Below are positions 14,695-22,885 of a DNA stretch of 23,018 bases, piece by piece (the stretch's first letter is position 1; each line of letters opens with the position of its first letter). Both the position numbers and the translations under genes were made by a program. Below the pieces are notes generated by a model. That model was not told the DNA's origin. It saw only the letters and a list, made by a program, of their open reading frames with translations, and did no database searches. This DNA comes from an uncultured Veillonella sp. (GTDB lineage: Bacteria; Bacillota; Negativicutes; Veillonellales; Veillonellaceae), in contig NZ_CAJLUB010000017.1 of the NCBI RefSeq assembly GCF_905209685.1, positions 1 through 23,018 on the forward strand, in the 5' to 3' direction.

Positions 14695-15813
14695 TTATTG
14701 ATTACGCTTTACAACTACGATAGGTTGAGAAACATTTTCTACTTGCTCTTCTTGTTCTTCTACTGCTGCTGGTTCCTCTGTTGTTGTTTCATTTTCATCA
14801 ACAGCCGCTTCATTAGTATCTACAGTTTCTTCAGATTCATCTGCTGCATTCGGTACAGTTACAGCTTCAGCCAATTCATCATCACTATGAGCCAAACCGT
14901 CACCACCAATTACAAGACCTTGAATTGTTACAGAATCTTGAGGTTGTACATAAATTGTTGCACCAGCAGGGTACTCAATATTTTTCCCCTTAACAAAAGC
15001 GCCACCTACTAAACCTACTGGTCCAAGTAAAACAGCGCCAGCTACGGATGCACCTGCAGCTTTTACTTCATTACGAGTTTTGTCTTTAGCTTCTTTACCT
15101 TGTACAGCAGTGAATTCTGTACCATCGATAGCAGGAATAGTATCGAATGTAATATCTAATGCACCATTACGACCAAAGGAACGAGCCTTTTTCAAAGAAG
15201 TAATTGTACCAGAACCTACTGTACCTGCAGGAACTAATAAAACATTGCCATCCATAACATTTTCAGCTACTGTGAAAGCAACAGTGTCGCCTTCATGGCT
15301 AGTTTTTGAAGAAACAGCATCATTCAATGTAACTTTGAAAACTTGATTGCCCGCTAATGTACCCACTTGATTTGTGAGCGTTACATTGCTGCCATATACT
15401 TTTGTTTTTAAAGAAATGATACGTTTTTGTAAAGAGCCGCTACCAATACGACCATTAACGCTACGTTCCATCTTTTCTACACGATCAACAAGAGAACCTG
15501 CATTAATGCTATTTTGATATGTATATTCAAGTGCGTCCATTTCTTCGCGCAAAGAAATATTTGTGCCGCTACCTTCTACGGAGTTATAAAGGGAATCGAC
15601 ACGTTTGCTCAATGTAGCAGAATTGCCATTGAAACCAGTACCATACACGGTTTCATCAAGTTGATTAATGCGGTCCACTACAGCACCATCTTGTACAGCA
15701 CCATATACAGTAGTCTCTAAAACATTTGTTTTTTCTGTAACTGTACCAGGAGCAGCAAATGCAGTGCCTGAAATCAAGGATGCCATTAAAAGTGTAAGTA
15801 CTTGCTTCTTCAT
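14695..15813 (-). CDS. Secreted protein with VYG-type repeats and a glycine-zipper domain, function unknown
   Basis: I do not recognise this 372-residue protein as a named family. Residues 1-20 are a signal peptide ending TAFA. Residues 31-152 hold about six degenerate repeats of 18-23 residues of the form Leu-x-x-x-VYG, a Gly/Ser turn, then SLxxRV. Residues about 155-290 look like a small beta-rich domain: LLVPAGTVGSGTITSLKKAR, then a glycine zipper GASVAGAVLLGPVGLVGGAF and a closing EYPAGATIYV strand. The tail (about 310-360) is very acidic, followed by a basic end. The ATG at 15813 has GGAGG 6 nt upstream; a GTG four codons earlier overlaps that site. It is followed 37 nt later by the LptD-like gene, so a role in the periplasm or outer membrane is likely. 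Confidence 0.75.
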   Translation of the reverse strand: MKKQVLTLLMASLISGTAFAAPGTVTEKTNVLETTVYGAVQDGAVVDRINQLDETVYGTGFNGNSATLSKRVDSLYNSVEGSGTNISLREEMDALEYTYQNSINAGSLVDRVEKMERSVNGRIGSGSLQKRIISLKTKVYGSNVTLTNQVGTLAGNQVFKVTLNDAVSSKTSHEGDTVAFTVAENVMDGNVLLVPAGTVGSGTITSLKKARSFGRNGALDITFDTIPAIDGTEFTAVQGKEAKDKTRNEVKAAGASVAGAVLLGPVGLVGGAFVKGKNIEYPAGATIYVQPQDSVTIQGLVIGGDGLAHSDDELAEAVTVPNAADESEETVDTNEAAVDENETTTEEPAAVEEQEEQVENVSQPIVVVKRNQ

Positions 15814-15836
15814 AAATTCCTCCACAACGTATCTAA

Positions 15837-15853
15837 TGTATAACTGTTATACA
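15837..15853. promoter_or_regulatory. 17-nt palindrome, possible operator
   Basis: TGTATAACTGTTATACA is a perfect inverted repeat of 8 bp with one central base. It lies 24 nt before the start of the VYG-repeat gene, between that gene and the hairpin of the preceding one. The form is typical of sites for dimeric regulators such as GntR or TetR types. No clear promoter hexamers could be fixed around it. Confidence 0.42.
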
Positions 15854-15857
15854 ACAG

Positions 15858-15887
15858 AATAAGCACGGGCCTAAGACCGTGCTTATT
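15858..15887 (-). terminator. Hairpin after the 148-aa secreted protein gene
   Basis: A perfect 11-bp stem pairs AATAAGCACGG with CCGTGCTTATT around an 8-nt loop. It lies 34 nt after the stop of the 148-aa gene. The tail TTATTCTGTTG is only moderately T-rich, so it may end transcription partially. Confidence 0.62.
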
Positions 15888-15921
15888 CCCTGAGTCTACT
15901 ATTTTATATGCTCAGTGGCCA

Positions 15922-16368
15922 TTAAATTTTCAAATCGATAATAGCAGATACACCTACGCCTTGAACACGAGATGCACCAACTGGGTTTGTGCTATCAACT
16001 GGTACTAAACCTTTTACACGAACCATACCGTTAAAGCTACCTTCAACTTGAGCAACCGCTTTAACTTGTTCAATGCTAGATGCTGGGCCAGTTACTTGAG
16101 CAGCACCAATATAACCTTTTGTACCAATACTGATAATAGGTACAACTTTAGTTGTATACTCTGTGCTTAAGTTATTTTGTTTCAATAATTTATTTAAGAA
16201 AGAGTCAATTTGAGGACCGAATTTATTGATAACAATACCGATGCCACCAATTTTAGCTGCACCACCAAGAATACTGCTAAGGCCGCCAGCTTGAGTAGTC
16301 AAGATGCCACCGAATGCAGTTGTAGTTAAACAAATCCCTAGAACAGCTGTAATAATCTTCTTTTTCAT
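15922..16368 (-). CDS. Small secreted protein of unknown function
   Basis: This 148-residue protein is not one I recognise. A signal peptide is clear (MKKKIITAVLGICLTTTAFG, cleavage probably near TTQA). A glycine-rich hydrophobic stretch at about 28-50 follows (GGLSSILGGAAKIGGIGIVI), then a short helix with basic residues. The rest (about 70-148) is a beta-like segment with regular alternation, for example TKGYIGAAQVTGP and NGMVRVKGLVPVDS. The ATG has AGGAGG 8 nt upstream. It stands alone between hypE and a hairpin, behind a 254-nt gap that holds candidate promoters. Location in the periplasm or envelope is inferred from the signal peptide. Confidence 0.75.
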   Translation of the reverse strand: MKKKIITAVLGICLTTTAFGGILTTQAGGLSSILGGAAKIGGIGIVINKFGPQIDSFLNKLLKQNNLSTEYTTKVVPIISIGTKGYIGAAQVTGPASSIEQVKAVAQVEGSFNGMVRVKGLVPVDSTNPVGASRVQGVGVSAIIDLKI

Positions 16369-16457
16369 AATAAGCCTCCTATAGATACTTATATTTTAAC
16401 AAATTCTATACATAGATTCTAGTGAAAGTATAAGAACTTACACATAAAGATACTAGC

Positions 16458-16485
16458 ATTGTATAAAAGTCCGATGAACAATCAA
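16458..16485 (-). promoter_or_regulatory. Candidate promoter for the 148-aa secreted protein
   Basis: On the minus strand TTGATT (16485-16480) and TACAAT (16463-16458) are 16 nt apart. They lie about 90 nt before the ATG, in a gap of 254 nt (16369-16622) that has no gene. Confidence 0.38.
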
Positions 16486-16508
16486 TGAATTTTACACAAC
16501 TTAATTTA

Positions 16509-16537
16509 ATGCTACCATCATAAAGAATTAGTGTCAA
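16509..16537 (-). promoter_or_regulatory. Second candidate promoter in the hypE to 16368 gap
   Basis: On the minus strand a perfect -35 TTGACA (16537-16532) and TAGCAT (16514-16509) are 17 nt apart. The -10 departs from consensus at two positions. Either this or the site at 16458-16485, or both, could drive the 148-aa gene. Confidence 0.35.
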
Positions 16538-16622
16538 TATCAAGTCTAACTCATACTCTATAGGCACAAAATAGTTCTTACCTTTACATATCTTTAAGAC
16601 TTAGAGAAACTCAATTATATAA

Positions 16623-17630
16623 TTAGCAGATACGAGGAACTTGATCTTCACCTAACAAATCGATTAAGCGAACACCACCAATAGCAGTTTGCAAACCAAC
16701 CTTACCAATATTCTTATCTAATGTTTTGCCAATTAGCACCGATTCTTTACCTTCTTCAAAGCTGTGAAGAATAGATAGAACTTCATCTGTAACGGATGGA
16801 TCTACTACGAGTACAACCTTTCCTTCATTTGCTAAATATAACGGATCATATCCCAAAATATCACAAACAGATTGTACTTCGGCGTGAATTGGTATAGCCG
16901 CTTCTTCTACCTTAATACCCACTTGGCTTTGATCTGCAATTTCCTTTAACACAGTACCTAGGCCACCTCGTGTAGGATCTCGCAATAGAGCCACTTGAGG
17001 TCCCACTTTATCGAGTACAGCATGAACCATGTTATTTAAAGGAGCACAGTCAGTTTTTAACGCATCAGATAGATCCAATCCAAATCGTTGTCCCATAACA
17101 GCAATAGAATGATCCCCTATTGCACCAGATAAGATGATATCCATACCAGGCTTCACACGATGTGGACCAATATCTATTCCTGTTGGAATCATACCAATTC
17201 CTGCAGTATTTATGTAGATTTTATCTACCTCGCCCTTTTTAACAACCTTAGTGTCTCCTGTAACAATTTGTACATTTGCAGCTTTAGCCATGTCTGACAT
17301 GGTATGAAGAATTTCATCTAACTCATCAAAAGCTAATCCTTCTTCTAAGATGAGTCCACAACTCAAATATTGTGGAATAGCACCATTCATGGCTAAATCA
17401 TTCACAGTACCACAGACAGCTAATTTACCAATATTACCGCCAGGGAAAAACGTTGGTTGTACTACATAGGAATCTGTAGAGAACGCCATACGTCCTGCTG
17501 TAACAGGAAATTGAGCACCATCATGTAAAGGAGCCAATAAATCATTTGTAAAGTATTTCAAAATAAAACGCTCGGTCAATTCATGACTAAATCGACCGCC
17601 ATTCCCATGGACTAAGCGAACTCGTTCCAT
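16623..17630 (-). CDS. hypE: Hydrogenase maturation protein HypE
   Basis: HypE dehydrates the carbamoyl group received from HypF on its C-terminal cysteine to a thiocyanate, the source of CN ligands for the [NiFe] site. The 335-residue protein begins RVRLVHGNGG. Continuing motifs are FSTDSYVV, FPGGNIGKLAVCGTVNDLAMNGA and LLRDPTRGGLGTVLKEIA, the AIRS/PurM-type ATP-binding features. It ends in the obligatory PRIC, with Cys as last residue. I chose the ATG at 17630, with GAGG 6 nt upstream; the hypD stop lies 1 nt before it, so the two are coupled. A longer frame back to 17687 would run inside hypD. It is the last gene of the hyp group. Confidence 0.97.
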   Translation of the reverse strand: MERVRLVHGNGGRFSHELTERFILKYFTNDLLAPLHDGAQFPVTAGRMAFSTDSYVVQPTFFPGGNIGKLAVCGTVNDLAMNGAIPQYLSCGLILEEGLAFDELDEILHTMSDMAKAANVQIVTGDTKVVKKGEVDKIYINTAGIGMIPTGIDIGPHRVKPGMDIILSGAIGDHSIAVMGQRFGLDLSDALKTDCAPLNNMVHAVLDKVGPQVALLRDPTRGGLGTVLKEIADQSQVGIKVEEAAIPIHAEVQSVCDILGYDPLYLANEGKVVLVVDPSVTDEVLSILHSFEEGKESVLIGKTLDKNIGKVGLQTAIGGVRLIDLLGEDQVPRIC

Positions 17631-17631
17631 A

Positions 17632-18750
17632 TTAATCCTCCCACGTCGATCCACCACTGGAATAACCGTATTTATACCATGCTGCACAACTACCTTCTAC
17701 AGAGACCATGCAAGCACCAACAGGGTGGTCAGCAGTACAGCTTTTACCAAATAATGGACATTCACTAGGCTTAATAAGACCTTGCAATACACGACCACAT
17801 TGGCATCCCTTCGGATCAAGAGAAGGCTTTTCAAGCTGGATAGGTAACGCCCGTTCCACATCATAGGCTGCATATTCATCCTTTAATCTTAAGCCAGAGT
17901 TTGGAATAACACCGATACCACGCCACGCATCATCACATACATCATATACTTCTTTGATCATCGCTTGCGCTACCGGATTCCCTTGCTGCATAACTACAGA
18001 ATGATATGTATTTCCTACTACAAAATTACCAGTTTTTCGTTGCTCTAAAATATTTGCTATAGCAGATAAAATTTCAAGTCCATCAAAACCAGCAATACAT
18101 GACGGTATGTGATATTCTTCAGGTAAAAATTGATATGGTTCTTCTCCGATAATAACACTCACATGGCCCGGCAAAATAAAACCATCAATATGACCTTCTT
18201 GTTTATCTAATAAAGCTCGCAATGCAGGAGGCACTAATTTATGAGATACAAGGAAGAAAACATTCTTCAATCCTGCTGCATGAACGGCTTTTACAGTTGC
18301 ACAAATAACGGCAATAGTCGTTTCAAAGCCGATAGCTAAAAATACGATTTTCTTTTCCGGGTATTTCTTACTAAGTTCTACCACTTCTAAAGGGGTATAA
18401 ATTACATGGATATGGGCACCCTTTGTTTGAGCTTCACTAAGACTGCTATAACTACCTGGCACCTTTAACATATCCCCAAAGGTTGCAATAATAACATCAT
18501 CACGTTCAGCATAAGCCAAAGCCTTATCCATATACGTTTGATCTGTTACACATACAGGACATCCGGGTCCACTAACAAGTTCAATGCCACTTGGCAATAA
18601 CTGACGAAGACCTTCACGGAAAATCGATACAGTATGTGTACCACAAACTTCCATAAGTCTTACGGTTTCTCCTGGCTTATGAAGAGCATTGATACGTTTT
18701 AACAATGCATCAGCACTGTTCTGCTTTTCCTGCAAAGTAAGCTTCTTCAA
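17632..18750 (-). CDS. hypD: Hydrogenase maturation protein HypD
   Basis: HypD is the [4Fe-4S] scaffold that, with HypC, assembles Fe(CN)2CO for [NiFe] hydrogenases. Conserved motifs are in order: MEVCGTHTVSIFREG, SGPGCPVCVTDQ, AIGFETT and, in the C-terminal cluster region, CQCGRVLQGLIKPSECPLFG followed by the PVGACMVSVEGSCAAW stretch. The 372-residue length is normal. The best start is a TTG at 18750 inside hypC, preceded by GGAG at 10 nt; this overlaps hypC by 41 nt. A downstream in-frame TTG at 18738 is possible but has a poorer site, and no ATG fits. Confidence 0.95.
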   Translation of the reverse strand: MKKLTLQEKQNSADALLKRINALHKPGETVRLMEVCGTHTVSIFREGLRQLLPSGIELVSGPGCPVCVTDQTYMDKALAYAERDDVIIATFGDMLKVPGSYSSLSEAQTKGAHIHVIYTPLEVVELSKKYPEKKIVFLAIGFETTIAVICATVKAVHAAGLKNVFFLVSHKLVPPALRALLDKQEGHIDGFILPGHVSVIIGEEPYQFLPEEYHIPSCIAGFDGLEILSAIANILEQRKTGNFVVGNTYHSVVMQQGNPVAQAMIKEVYDVCDDAWRGIGVIPNSGLRLKDEYAAYDVERALPIQLEKPSLDPKGCQCGRVLQGLIKPSECPLFGKSCTADHPVGACMVSVEGSCAAWYKYGYSSGGSTWED

Positions 18751-18961
18751 GTTCTTCTAGCTCCTTAAAGGCCTCTAATGTTTTTTGTGCCTCTTCTTCA
18801 TCAACAATTTGTACAGCAAAACCTGCATGGACTAACAACCAGTCCCCTACCTTTGCCTCTGGTACGAGGAGTAAGCTGCAGTCACGGGTGGCGCCTGTTA
18901 ATTCAACAGTGCCAATAACATCATTCACAGCTACTAACTGTGCTGGTACAGCTAAGCACAT
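18710..18961 (-). CDS. hypC: Hydrogenase maturation chaperone HypC
   Basis: HypC carries the iron centre together with HypD and delivers it to the hydrogenase large subunit. The 83-residue protein opens with MCLAVPAQLV; Cys2 is the essential ligand. The pattern TRDCSLLLVPEAKVGDWLLVHAGFAVQIVDEEEA is characteristic. AAGGAG precedes the ATG. Its 3' end overlaps hypD by 41 nt. A gap of 143 nt separates it from hypF, and a possible TTGCTT-17-TAGAAT promoter lies there, so hypCDE may also be transcribed separately. Confidence 0.96.
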   Translation of the reverse strand: MCLAVPAQLVAVNDVIGTVELTGATRDCSLLLVPEAKVGDWLLVHAGFAVQIVDEEEAQKTLEAFKELEELEEAYFAGKAEQC

Positions 18962-18992
18962 AATATCTCCTTATATATTACTTTAATAACAA

Positions 18993-19021
18993 ATTCTATG
19001 AGTCTACTCTTATGTAAGCAA
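18993..19021 (-). promoter_or_regulatory. Candidate promoter for hypCDE
   Basis: On the minus strand TTGCTT (19021-19016) and TAGAAT (18998-18993) are 17 nt apart, in the 143-nt gap between hypF and hypC. The predicted leader is about 25 nt. The -35 matches at only three positions. Confidence 0.35.
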
Positions 19022-19104
19022 ACTCATTATATATAAATATTTCTAATATCATTTTATCACAATAATAGTAATTATTAAGTGATACTAGCTACAAGAGTAT
19101 ATAA

Positions 19105-21384
19105 CTATTTCTGATTACCAATCCATAATTGGCCGAGTGCTAAGCCCCCATCATTAGAAGGGACAGCTTCATTCATATATAAATTGCCTACATGCCAAGC
19201 GCGATATATTAACTCTACTAATTTGCGATTTTGAAATACACCGCCTGATATGGCCGCATCACTAATGTTATATCGCTCCATTAAATCGGCTGAAGTTTCA
19301 CATAATGCAATGGCAACAGTTTTATGGAATGATGCTGCAAGATGCTCTCTAGACTCACCTTTAAAAACACCATCCATAATAGATTGAACAGTTGGTGTAA
19401 AATCAAGAATTCGCCCGTTATAGTTATAATCAAGCAATGTGCCTTTTTCATCACCACATAAAGATTCTAATGCAATAGCAATTTGCGCATCATAGGTATG
19501 AATCATACCTAGTCCTAAAAGAGAACCTACTGCATCAAATAAACGTCCACAGCTCGTTGCTTGAATCATAGGCATTGTAGATTGTAATGCTTTATCTAAT
19601 ATTTCCCAACCTTTAGGTAGCCTTTTCATCCAATCTTGGTAGACAGGTGGAATATCATTACCATAATAATTTCTGATATACCACAAGGCTTGACGCCATG
19701 GCTCAGAAACCGCTTTTTCTCCGCCTGGTAACGGTGCTTCATGGATATGAGCTAATCGCTGATATTCGTTGCCTTTACAAAGGAGAAATTCACCGCCCCA
19801 TACGCTACCATCTGGGCCATATCCTGTTCCATCCATGGCAATACCAAGAACTGGACCTTCTAGATTGTGTTCTGCCATTACTGATGCAATATGAGCATGA
19901 TGATGTTGAATAGGTATTACAGAAATCTGTGAACTTTTACCAATACGCTCCCCTAAGTGAGAAGAGAAAAATTGAGGATGACTATCTACAATTATTTTCT
20001 CTGGTTGTATAGAAAATAATTTCTCATATCGGTCAATGGTCCACTCCAAAGTTGTATGAGTAGACGCATTTTGTAGATCACCAATATGCGGTCCTACCAG
20101 AACTTCAGAACCTTTATTCACAGCAAAGGCATTTTTCAAATCACTACCCATAGCTAATATCGGACTTTGTCCTGAAATTTCACAATGAATAGGTTCTGGT
20201 ACATAGCCACGACTACGACGAATAAATCTAGGTTTATTATTAATAACAGTTACAACAGAGTCATCGAGAGGTGCATAAATTTGCCGATTGTGAACCAAGA
20301 AATAATCAGCAACGGCCCCTAACTCTTCAAATGCTTGATCATCATCATATAAAACGGGATCACCACTACGGTTACCACTCGTCATAACCCACGCCGCATC
20401 TGATGGCAATAGCACCTCATGCATCGGTGTATATGGTAACATTACGCCAAGCATATGATTATCTGGCGCTACATGGGAACTCAAATGGACTAAGCTATCG
20501 TGATTTCTTTCTAATAATACGATAGGACGTTCCATTCCAGTCAAAATATCTAATTCTACATCACTAAGATGGACTAGCTCAATTGCCGTATCTAGAGACC
20601 CTACCATAATTGCTAATGGTTTATGTGGTCTATTTTTACGCTTACGCAAGCGTTGGACCGCTGCATCATTTCGAGCATCACAAACCAAATGATAGCCACC
20701 AATCCCCTTTATAGCGATAATACTACCTTCGTTGATTAATTCACGGGTTGTATTCCATACATTTACTGTATCTACAACCGCTCGATTAGGTTTATATAGA
20801 GTATAATGAGGGCCACATTGAATACAAGCATTTGGTTCAGCACGATAACGGCGCCCTTCTATATCTTCGTATTCAGCCTTACAAGCTTCACACATGGGAA
20901 ACTCGTCCATCGTCGTTCTCTCACGATCATAAGGTAGAGATTTAATAATCGTATACCGAGGGCCACAATTTGTACAATTGATAAAAGGATATTCTTTCCT
21001 ACGCTTGTCCTGTTCTAATTCTTTAAGGCAGTCTTCACATGGCGCTGTATCAGCACTAATAAACGTGCTAACCTCTTCGCCTAATGGAGAAGGCTTCACA
21101 GAGAACTCAACTTCATTGTTTTGTATAGTAAGATGTTGTACCCGTTGACTTGTAATACGGCACAATCGAGGTTGGTCATCTTGAATCGCATCTAAAAATA
21201 GTTGCAAATCACTAGCACAACCTTGTATCTCAACGTAAACACCTTGGCTATCATTATATACAAAACCTGTTAACCCTAGGGAATGTGCCCACATAGAAAC
21301 AAGGGGCCGGAATCCGACCCCTTGAACTATACCGGTATAACGAATTCCCCAGCGTTCTATAGTTTGATTACTATTTTGTTTCAT
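19105..21384 (-). CDS. hypF: Carbamoyltransferase HypF
   Basis: HypF uses carbamoyl phosphate and ATP to carbamoylate the C-terminal Cys of HypE. The 759-residue protein has the full domain order. Residues about 10-100 are an acylphosphatase domain (GIVQGVGFRPLV). Residues 110-195 hold two zinc fingers with CEDC, CTNC, CEAC and CIQC pairs. Residues about 205-385 are YrdC-like (IAIKGIGGYHLVCDA, KNRPHKPLAIMV). Residues about 405-755 are Kae1-like, with QHHHAHIASVMAEH, GIAMDGTGYGPDGSVWGGEF and SGGVFQNRKL. GGAG precedes the ATG. It begins 35 nt after the radical SAM gene and may share its transcript. hypA and hypB, for nickel insertion, are not in the window. Confidence 0.97.
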   Translation of the reverse strand: MKQNSNQTIERWGIRYTGIVQGVGFRPLVSMWAHSLGLTGFVYNDSQGVYVEIQGCASDLQLFLDAIQDDQPRLCRITSQRVQHLTIQNNEVEFSVKPSPLGEEVSTFISADTAPCEDCLKELEQDKRRKEYPFINCTNCGPRYTIIKSLPYDRERTTMDEFPMCEACKAEYEDIEGRRYRAEPNACIQCGPHYTLYKPNRAVVDTVNVWNTTRELINEGSIIAIKGIGGYHLVCDARNDAAVQRLRKRKNRPHKPLAIMVGSLDTAIELVHLSDVELDILTGMERPIVLLERNHDSLVHLSSHVAPDNHMLGVMLPYTPMHEVLLPSDAAWVMTSGNRSGDPVLYDDDQAFEELGAVADYFLVHNRQIYAPLDDSVVTVINNKPRFIRRSRGYVPEPIHCEISGQSPILAMGSDLKNAFAVNKGSEVLVGPHIGDLQNASTHTTLEWTIDRYEKLFSIQPEKIIVDSHPQFFSSHLGERIGKSSQISVIPIQHHHAHIASVMAEHNLEGPVLGIAMDGTGYGPDGSVWGGEFLLCKGNEYQRLAHIHEAPLPGGEKAVSEPWRQALWYIRNYYGNDIPPVYQDWMKRLPKGWEILDKALQSTMPMIQATSCGRLFDAVGSLLGLGMIHTYDAQIAIALESLCGDEKGTLLDYNYNGRILDFTPTVQSIMDGVFKGESREHLAASFHKTVAIALCETSADLMERYNISDAAISGGVFQNRKLVELIYRAWHVGNLYMNEAVPSNDGGLALGQLWIGNQK

Positions 21385-21419
21385 ATAAGCTCCTACTATA
21401 GACGGAGAATTAATGGCTA

Positions 21420-22829
21420 TTAACCTAATGCTACAGGAATACTGCCATCAATGCCAGCTTGTTCTAGCTCGGCTTGAATCATAATAGCACATTCAATACG
21501 TTTCTTTTGTAAACGGCAACCAAATTCATAAGGTGTTTCTAAATCGCCACCTAATGTAATGTTGTTAGCATGACAGCCACCGGAACAGAAGAATTTCGCC
21601 CAACATTCAGCACAAGTTGGTTTAGAAAATACATGTGTATTACGAAAATCTTTAGGAATTTCTGTATTTTGTAAACCATCATATACATTGCCAAGCACAT
21701 ATCCATCTTTACCTACGAATTGGTGACATGGGTAAATATCGCCATTAGGTACGACTGCCATATATTCATGACCTGCCCCACAACCGCGAAGGCGTTTTGC
21801 CATACATGGGCCACGATATAAATCCATACGGAAGTGGAAGAAATTAAACTTCTCGCCCCAACCTTCCAATTGACGTTGTAGGTAAATATCTGCTAATTTT
21901 TCATATTCTTTTTCAAGAACTGGCCAATCTTCTTCACGAAGTACATAATCCCCTTCTTCACCTACTACAGGCTCCATGGATAAATGTTCGAAACCAAGAT
22001 CAGACATAGCCATAACGTCTTTTGTAAAGTCTAAATTTTTATGTGTATACGTACCACGTACGTAGTATTCAAGGCCATGGCGTTGTTTTACAGCATTGAT
22101 AAGATTTTTAGCAATATATTTATAAGATTCAGCACCACTACCAGCTACAGGGCGCATCGCATTATGTACAGATTCACGACCATCCAAAGATAATACAAGG
22201 CTCATCTTATGTTCGTTTACATAGTCGATTTTATCTTGTGTTAAGAGCATGCCGTTTGTAGTCAATGTAAGCTTAAAGATCTTATTGTGCTTTTCTTGAA
22301 TGGACTCAATGTATTCAACGGTTTGTTTAACAACCTCCCAGTTCAATAAGGGTTCTCCACCAAAAAAGTCTATTTCACAATGTTGACGAGGACCGCTCAT
22401 TTTAATGAGGAAATCTACAGCTCGCTTTGCTACATCAAAGCTCATTAATTCACGTTTTACACCGCCGTAATCACCTTGGCTGGCAAAACAGTATTTACAT
22501 GCCAAATTACAATCATGAGCAATATTTAAGCATAATGCCTTAACAATAGGTTTTTCACCTACTACAAGTTTAAACTCTGTACTCATCGGAGCAAATAATT
22601 GCTCCGCTTTAATGAGCTCATCTAACTCATCCATAATCTCATCAAGTTCTACTGCATCTTCTTTAGCATCTAATGCAGCATGTACTGCATCGCGATTAGT
22701 GCCATCATATATGTCAAGAACTCTATCAATGAGTTCGTCGATAACGTGAATGATACCGCTATTTACATCTAAACAGTAATAGTTATCCTTCATCCGAAAC
22801 TTATGGATCATTGGTTTTAATTCTAACAT
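21420..22829 (-). CDS. SCIFF-type radical SAM peptide maturase
   Basis: This 469-residue radical SAM/SPASM enzyme closely resembles maturases of SCIFF peptides (six cysteines in forty-five residues), which form Cys thioether cross-links. Residues 1-85 form a probable peptide-recognition region (YYCLDVNSGIIHVIDELIDR). The CxxxCxxC motif that binds the SAM cluster is at Cys107, Cys111 and Cys114. DFFGGEPLLNWE and LTLTTNGMLL follow. The SPASM-type Cys set is at about 342, 350, 368, 406, 409, 415, 419 and 438 (GCGAGHEY, YPCHQFVG, FFCSGGCHANN). I chose the ATG at 22829, with GGAGG just upstream. No SCIFF precursor is seen upstream or downstream; it may lie beyond the right edge. hypF follows after 35 nt. 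Confidence 0.87.
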   Translation of the reverse strand: MLELKPMIHKFRMKDNYYCLDVNSGIIHVIDELIDRVLDIYDGTNRDAVHAALDAKEDAVELDEIMDELDELIKAEQLFAPMSTEFKLVVGEKPIVKALCLNIAHDCNLACKYCFASQGDYGGVKRELMSFDVAKRAVDFLIKMSGPRQHCEIDFFGGEPLLNWEVVKQTVEYIESIQEKHNKIFKLTLTTNGMLLTQDKIDYVNEHKMSLVLSLDGRESVHNAMRPVAGSGAESYKYIAKNLINAVKQRHGLEYYVRGTYTHKNLDFTKDVMAMSDLGFEHLSMEPVVGEEGDYVLREEDWPVLEKEYEKLADIYLQRQLEGWGEKFNFFHFRMDLYRGPCMAKRLRGCGAGHEYMAVVPNGDIYPCHQFVGKDGYVLGNVYDGLQNTEIPKDFRNTHVFSKPTCAECWAKFFCSGGCHANNITLGGDLETPYEFGCRLQKKRIECAIMIQAELEQAGIDGSIPVALG

Positions 22830-22855
22830 GGTACCTCCAAATAATATGTATGGTA

Positions 22856-22878
22856 AAAGTTCTACTATATAGAACTTT
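22856..22878. promoter_or_regulatory. Inverted repeat at the predicted start of the maturase transcript
   Basis: AAAGTTCTA and TAGAACTTT form a perfect 9-bp inverted repeat with a 5-nt centre. It lies directly after the extended -10 at 22886-22894, where transcription would start. It may be an operator, or a hairpin in the leader RNA. Confidence 0.45.
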
Positions 22879-22885
22879 CTAGATA

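Noticed and set aside
14698..15012. Plus-strand frame of 104 codons rich in Tyr, Phe and Cys
   Set aside because: It is antisense to the Glu/Thr-rich tail of the VYG-repeat gene; its composition is explained by that tail and it has no family features.
17631..17687. N-terminal extension of HypE by 19 codons
   Set aside because: It lies inside the hypD 3' end; the ATG at 17630 has GAGG and the canonical RVRLVHGNGG beginning.
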